Part shown: piece after piece, positions 61,438 to 64,000 of the stretch
Layout of the letters: every line of letters starts with the position of its first letter
Numbering within the stretch: position 1 is the stretch's first letter
Assembly (NCBI GenBank): GCA_024867545.1
Contig: JANFNE010000010.1
Coordinates: 1,178,001 to 1,242,000, forward strand
Source of the DNA: Phytopythium helicoides
Lineage: Eukaryota > Oomycota > Peronosporomycetes > Pythiales > Pythiaceae
Length of the DNA stretch: 64,000 nucleotides
Reading direction: 5' to 3'
Made by a program: the position numbers and the translations under genes
The notes under the pieces: generated by a model
The model's input: only the letters and a program-made list of their open reading frames with translations
Told to the model about the DNA's origin: nothing
Database searches by the model: none

Positions 61438-63053
61438 ACGTACCTGCAGTTTAGGATACGTTTGGAATGAATGGCTGGAACTCAAGAACATCCGCAAGGC
61501 CGATAATCTGAATTCTCTTCGACTTTTGCCGTCTCTTTTACTCTCTCTCTCTCGCTCTCGCCTTCCTCCCGCTCTCCCACTTCCACAAAATGCAGACCGA
61601 TTCGGGCAAAAGTGTATCGATGCAAACAGATTCGGTCATGGACACCTTCGCAGGATTTAAATCCGCGCGAGCTCAAAAAAAAAATCTTGATGTGGACTAC
61701 ATCCAGCTCACTTCCAAGAACCTGAGGCTTCTTTTGTAGATCAATCGGATAGAATTTACGGTTGGATCGTTCGCCCGGAAGCACGAAGATATGCTGCTAC
61801 TGGCATACAACCCTGGCTGGGTGTATGTTGGAATATATTACAAGACCCTCATTGTCGAGAATCTCAGCAAACTTTGGTTCCAAGCTCGAGGCAATCGCTC
61901 ACCAAAATCAGCTTCTCAACACGATTTGAAAACTCTCTGCTCAAGATTTGGTCGACATTCTATTGAAGATCGAACTCAAACAAGTTGTTTTTATCGACTA
62001 CGGAATGAAGTCGAAGCTCTCTTCTTTTCGCTGGATTAGCGACTTATCAAGCTATTTATATTGCGAAGTGGTTCTCGACATCAGGGACGAGTTCAATGCT
62101 GGTCCCTGATCGATGGCTCTTGTTCGATCGGGGTCTTTGATGCTCCCTCAAGACATCCCAGGGTTTTTAAATTGAGAATATCCCACCCTTCTTTGGCGCG
62201 CAAGTAAACCCGCTATTCTTTGGAACAGTTAGGTAGATCAACAGATAAGCCCCCAATACCCGAATCGTCCAAGCCAAGGTTTATTCCAAGATCCATCACA
62301 TCCACATGGTGACAGTCGAGACAGATATCAGCTTCCAAATTTAATCAAGCAGCTTCGCCGAAGCGATGTAAATCTTTTGAAGATTCGAGAGGTGTATAAC
62401 AATCCGGTAACCCATCGCGTGGAAATTCGCCTCAAGATTGGGCAATTTTCTCGCATTCCAAGCCTCTTTGATCACGAATACAGCTTCATCAAATCGAAGG
62501 CCCAGATCTGAATATGAATTTGAGGACATGAGTGAGCTGTGTCACGTCCAAACACTATTTCGTGGATCACTCACCATATACTTTGATATCTCTTCTTCCT
62601 CATTAGTGATTAGCAATGATGAACTTATATCTGCACTATACAATGCTGTTAATCATGTAATCAATTTGAAAAACAACATTCGTGATGAGAGATACGTCCG
62701 GTCCGGTTGTCTCCTTCGCTTGGTAGGTCGAGATGGGGCCGAACGGCTGAAGTCATGCTTCCCACATCAGAAAATGTTGAAAAGGTTCTCCCATAAATAT
62801 CTAAGGACATTGGAGTGTACGACTTGCAGCACTATGATAATTTGTCTTCAATTGTCAAAGCGTACATGGTACAATTTCATAAAAAAAAGGCTAAGTGAAT
62901 TATGCTCCGCAGGATTGTAGTCAATTTTGGAACCGAACTTGAAGTCGTAGGAATGAACCATTTACAAGAGCAATCAACCAATTCGTCTCCATACTTTGGA
63001 TATCTGATCAAGGCACTGCGTTCAAGACAAGTCTCCTGACATTAACTGATTGC

Positions 63054-64000
63054 ATGCTACGACACCAGCAGCAAAGTAATGTCCCATTGGAATCCATTAA
63101 TGCATTTTATAACGTTGTTCTTGCTCTCGCAACCCCTCCCTTGACTATCGAAGTATATAATTCAGCGTGGTGTGTACTTTTACTTTCACTTAATATCAGC
63201 GGCAAAGAGTACACATTTAAGGACGCCCGACACGTTACACAGCCGATAGCCACTTGCCAGTACTGGATCCGCGCACGCATACTTATGGAGATGGCAAAGC
63301 AGATCTGGAACCTAGATGCTTCTCAACTAACGTATGAAAAGATTGAGTTTCTTAAAATATACTCGCGCAAAAATGGTTATAACACACCACTTCTTCAACT
63401 ACGGCAGACAATGAGACTTACTTCGTCCGTTTCAGCTGATGAGCCTGTAAAGCCACATTTGATTGTTGTCGGAAATGGGTTGGGGACGCAGCCCCATCAC
63501 GACCAATCACCAACCAGCATTCCCATTGAGTGGCCAAGGCGCCTTGCGCCATGGCTCCTAATAAAACAGTTGACTTTACTTCCTCAAGACCAAGGTGTGA
63601 GTCGATAACGGGTGGGCCGTTACAATTTTAGAATGTACGACCGATTTTATTGCTGTGTTTCCGACGGGGCATGGAATACCACTTCTCTTCCTGGCAGCTG
63701 CTGTTGACAATGCAATGAAAACAATCGTTGTGGTAGCACCTTTGAAAATGTTTATCGAAGGGCATATCGCGACTTGCCAGCCCTATAATGTGAGAAGTGT
63801 GCAATAGACTTCGAAAAATAAAGCGCGCAATCCTTCATCTATCCTATTTGTTTCAGCAGAACATACAACTACAGATGCGTTTGGAACTTATCTCAGAACA
63901 CTTTCGATAAGAGATTTGCTACTTTCTGTCTTCATTGATGAAATTCATCTCCTACTATCTGAATTTCGGCCACGATTGCAAGACCTTACACACTTAGCTA
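63054..64000 (+). pseudogene. Decayed RecQ-like helicase of a mobile or subtelomeric family, cut by the window edge
   Basis: An upstream frame (63054-63608) precedes the helicase part in another frame. From about 63631 this reads ECTTDFIAVFPTGHGIPLLF, where the Walker A motif (normally TGxGKS) is altered; then TIVVVAPL, a TAG at about 63806, ILFVSAEHTTTDAF, and VFIDEIHLLLSEFRP with a DEIH Walker B. The pattern resembles fungal telomere-linked RecQ helicases and related mobile helicases. The frameshift, Walker A change and TAG make it inactive. It continues beyond 64000. Confidence 0.6.

Larger units (their letters stand above)
60657..62499. other. Gene-poor region with inverted repeats and a telomere-like motif
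   Basis: Short open frames only. It holds the two inverted repeats at 60965-61014, the telomere-like motif at 61423-61437 and a CT-rich/GA-rich run near 61535-61580. A frame at 61791-62039 has no recognised domain. Confidence 0.45.

Overview
The window looks like nuclear DNA of an oomycete, most likely Phytophthora or a close relative (inference). Support: compact genes with few short GT-AG introns (about 57-74 bp), tight divergent and convergent gene spacing, GC-rich housekeeping genes, oomycete-style families (calpain-like, OSCA/CSC1, MDR-type ABC, Fanzor-like, MULE and RecQ-like remnants), and a Ty3/gypsy element with a second, archaeal-type RNase H and a chromodomain.

Layout. Bases 1 to about 10,030 are retroelement-derived: a pol gene (RT, worn first RNase H, intact second RNase H, integrase, chromodomain) open at the left edge, then on the opposite strand a three-exon gene for a long coiled-coil protein (5418-8631), a degenerate short-period repeat field and a possible LTR. 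A GC-rich minisatellite follows (about 10,041-11,403). From 11.8 to 23.9 kb come host genes: 5-formyl-THF cyclo-ligase, an anchored amidase, an ER-type J-protein, a decayed Fanzor-like nuclease gene, a 5'-truncated membrane protein, a decayed second amidase and an ACBD4/5-like acyl-CoA-binding protein with a one-base frameshift. From 24 to 54 kb is a dense housekeeping block: a calpain-like protein lacking catalytic residues, a coiled-coil protein with a CC1-box-like motif, an OSCA/CSC1 channel, an RPRD/Rtt103-like CID protein, eIF3a, a 59-residue basic/acidic peptide ORF, an MDR-type ABC transporter, a second OSCA/CSC1 channel and a large TPR protein. From 54 to 64 kb the DNA is gene-poor and repeat-derived: a frameshifted hypothetical gene, a broken MULE transposase, a broken possible papain-fold protein, inverted repeats, a short telomere-like motif and a decayed RecQ-like helicase running off the right edge.

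Gene models were spliced by hand using GT-AG sites, reading-frame closure and family motifs. The two models that close exactly in frame over several introns (antisense coiled-coil gene; calpain-like gene) and the CID, amidase, J-protein and cyclo-ligase models are the firmest. Several genes differ from a good reading frame by one base in a short homopolymer (ACBP, the 55 kb gene, the second amidase), so some apparent pseudogenes may be assembly indels. The genes do not form one pathway. The main biological interest is the spliced antisense gene carried next to or inside a retrotransposon, the decaying Fanzor, and the pseudo-calpain with zinc modules.
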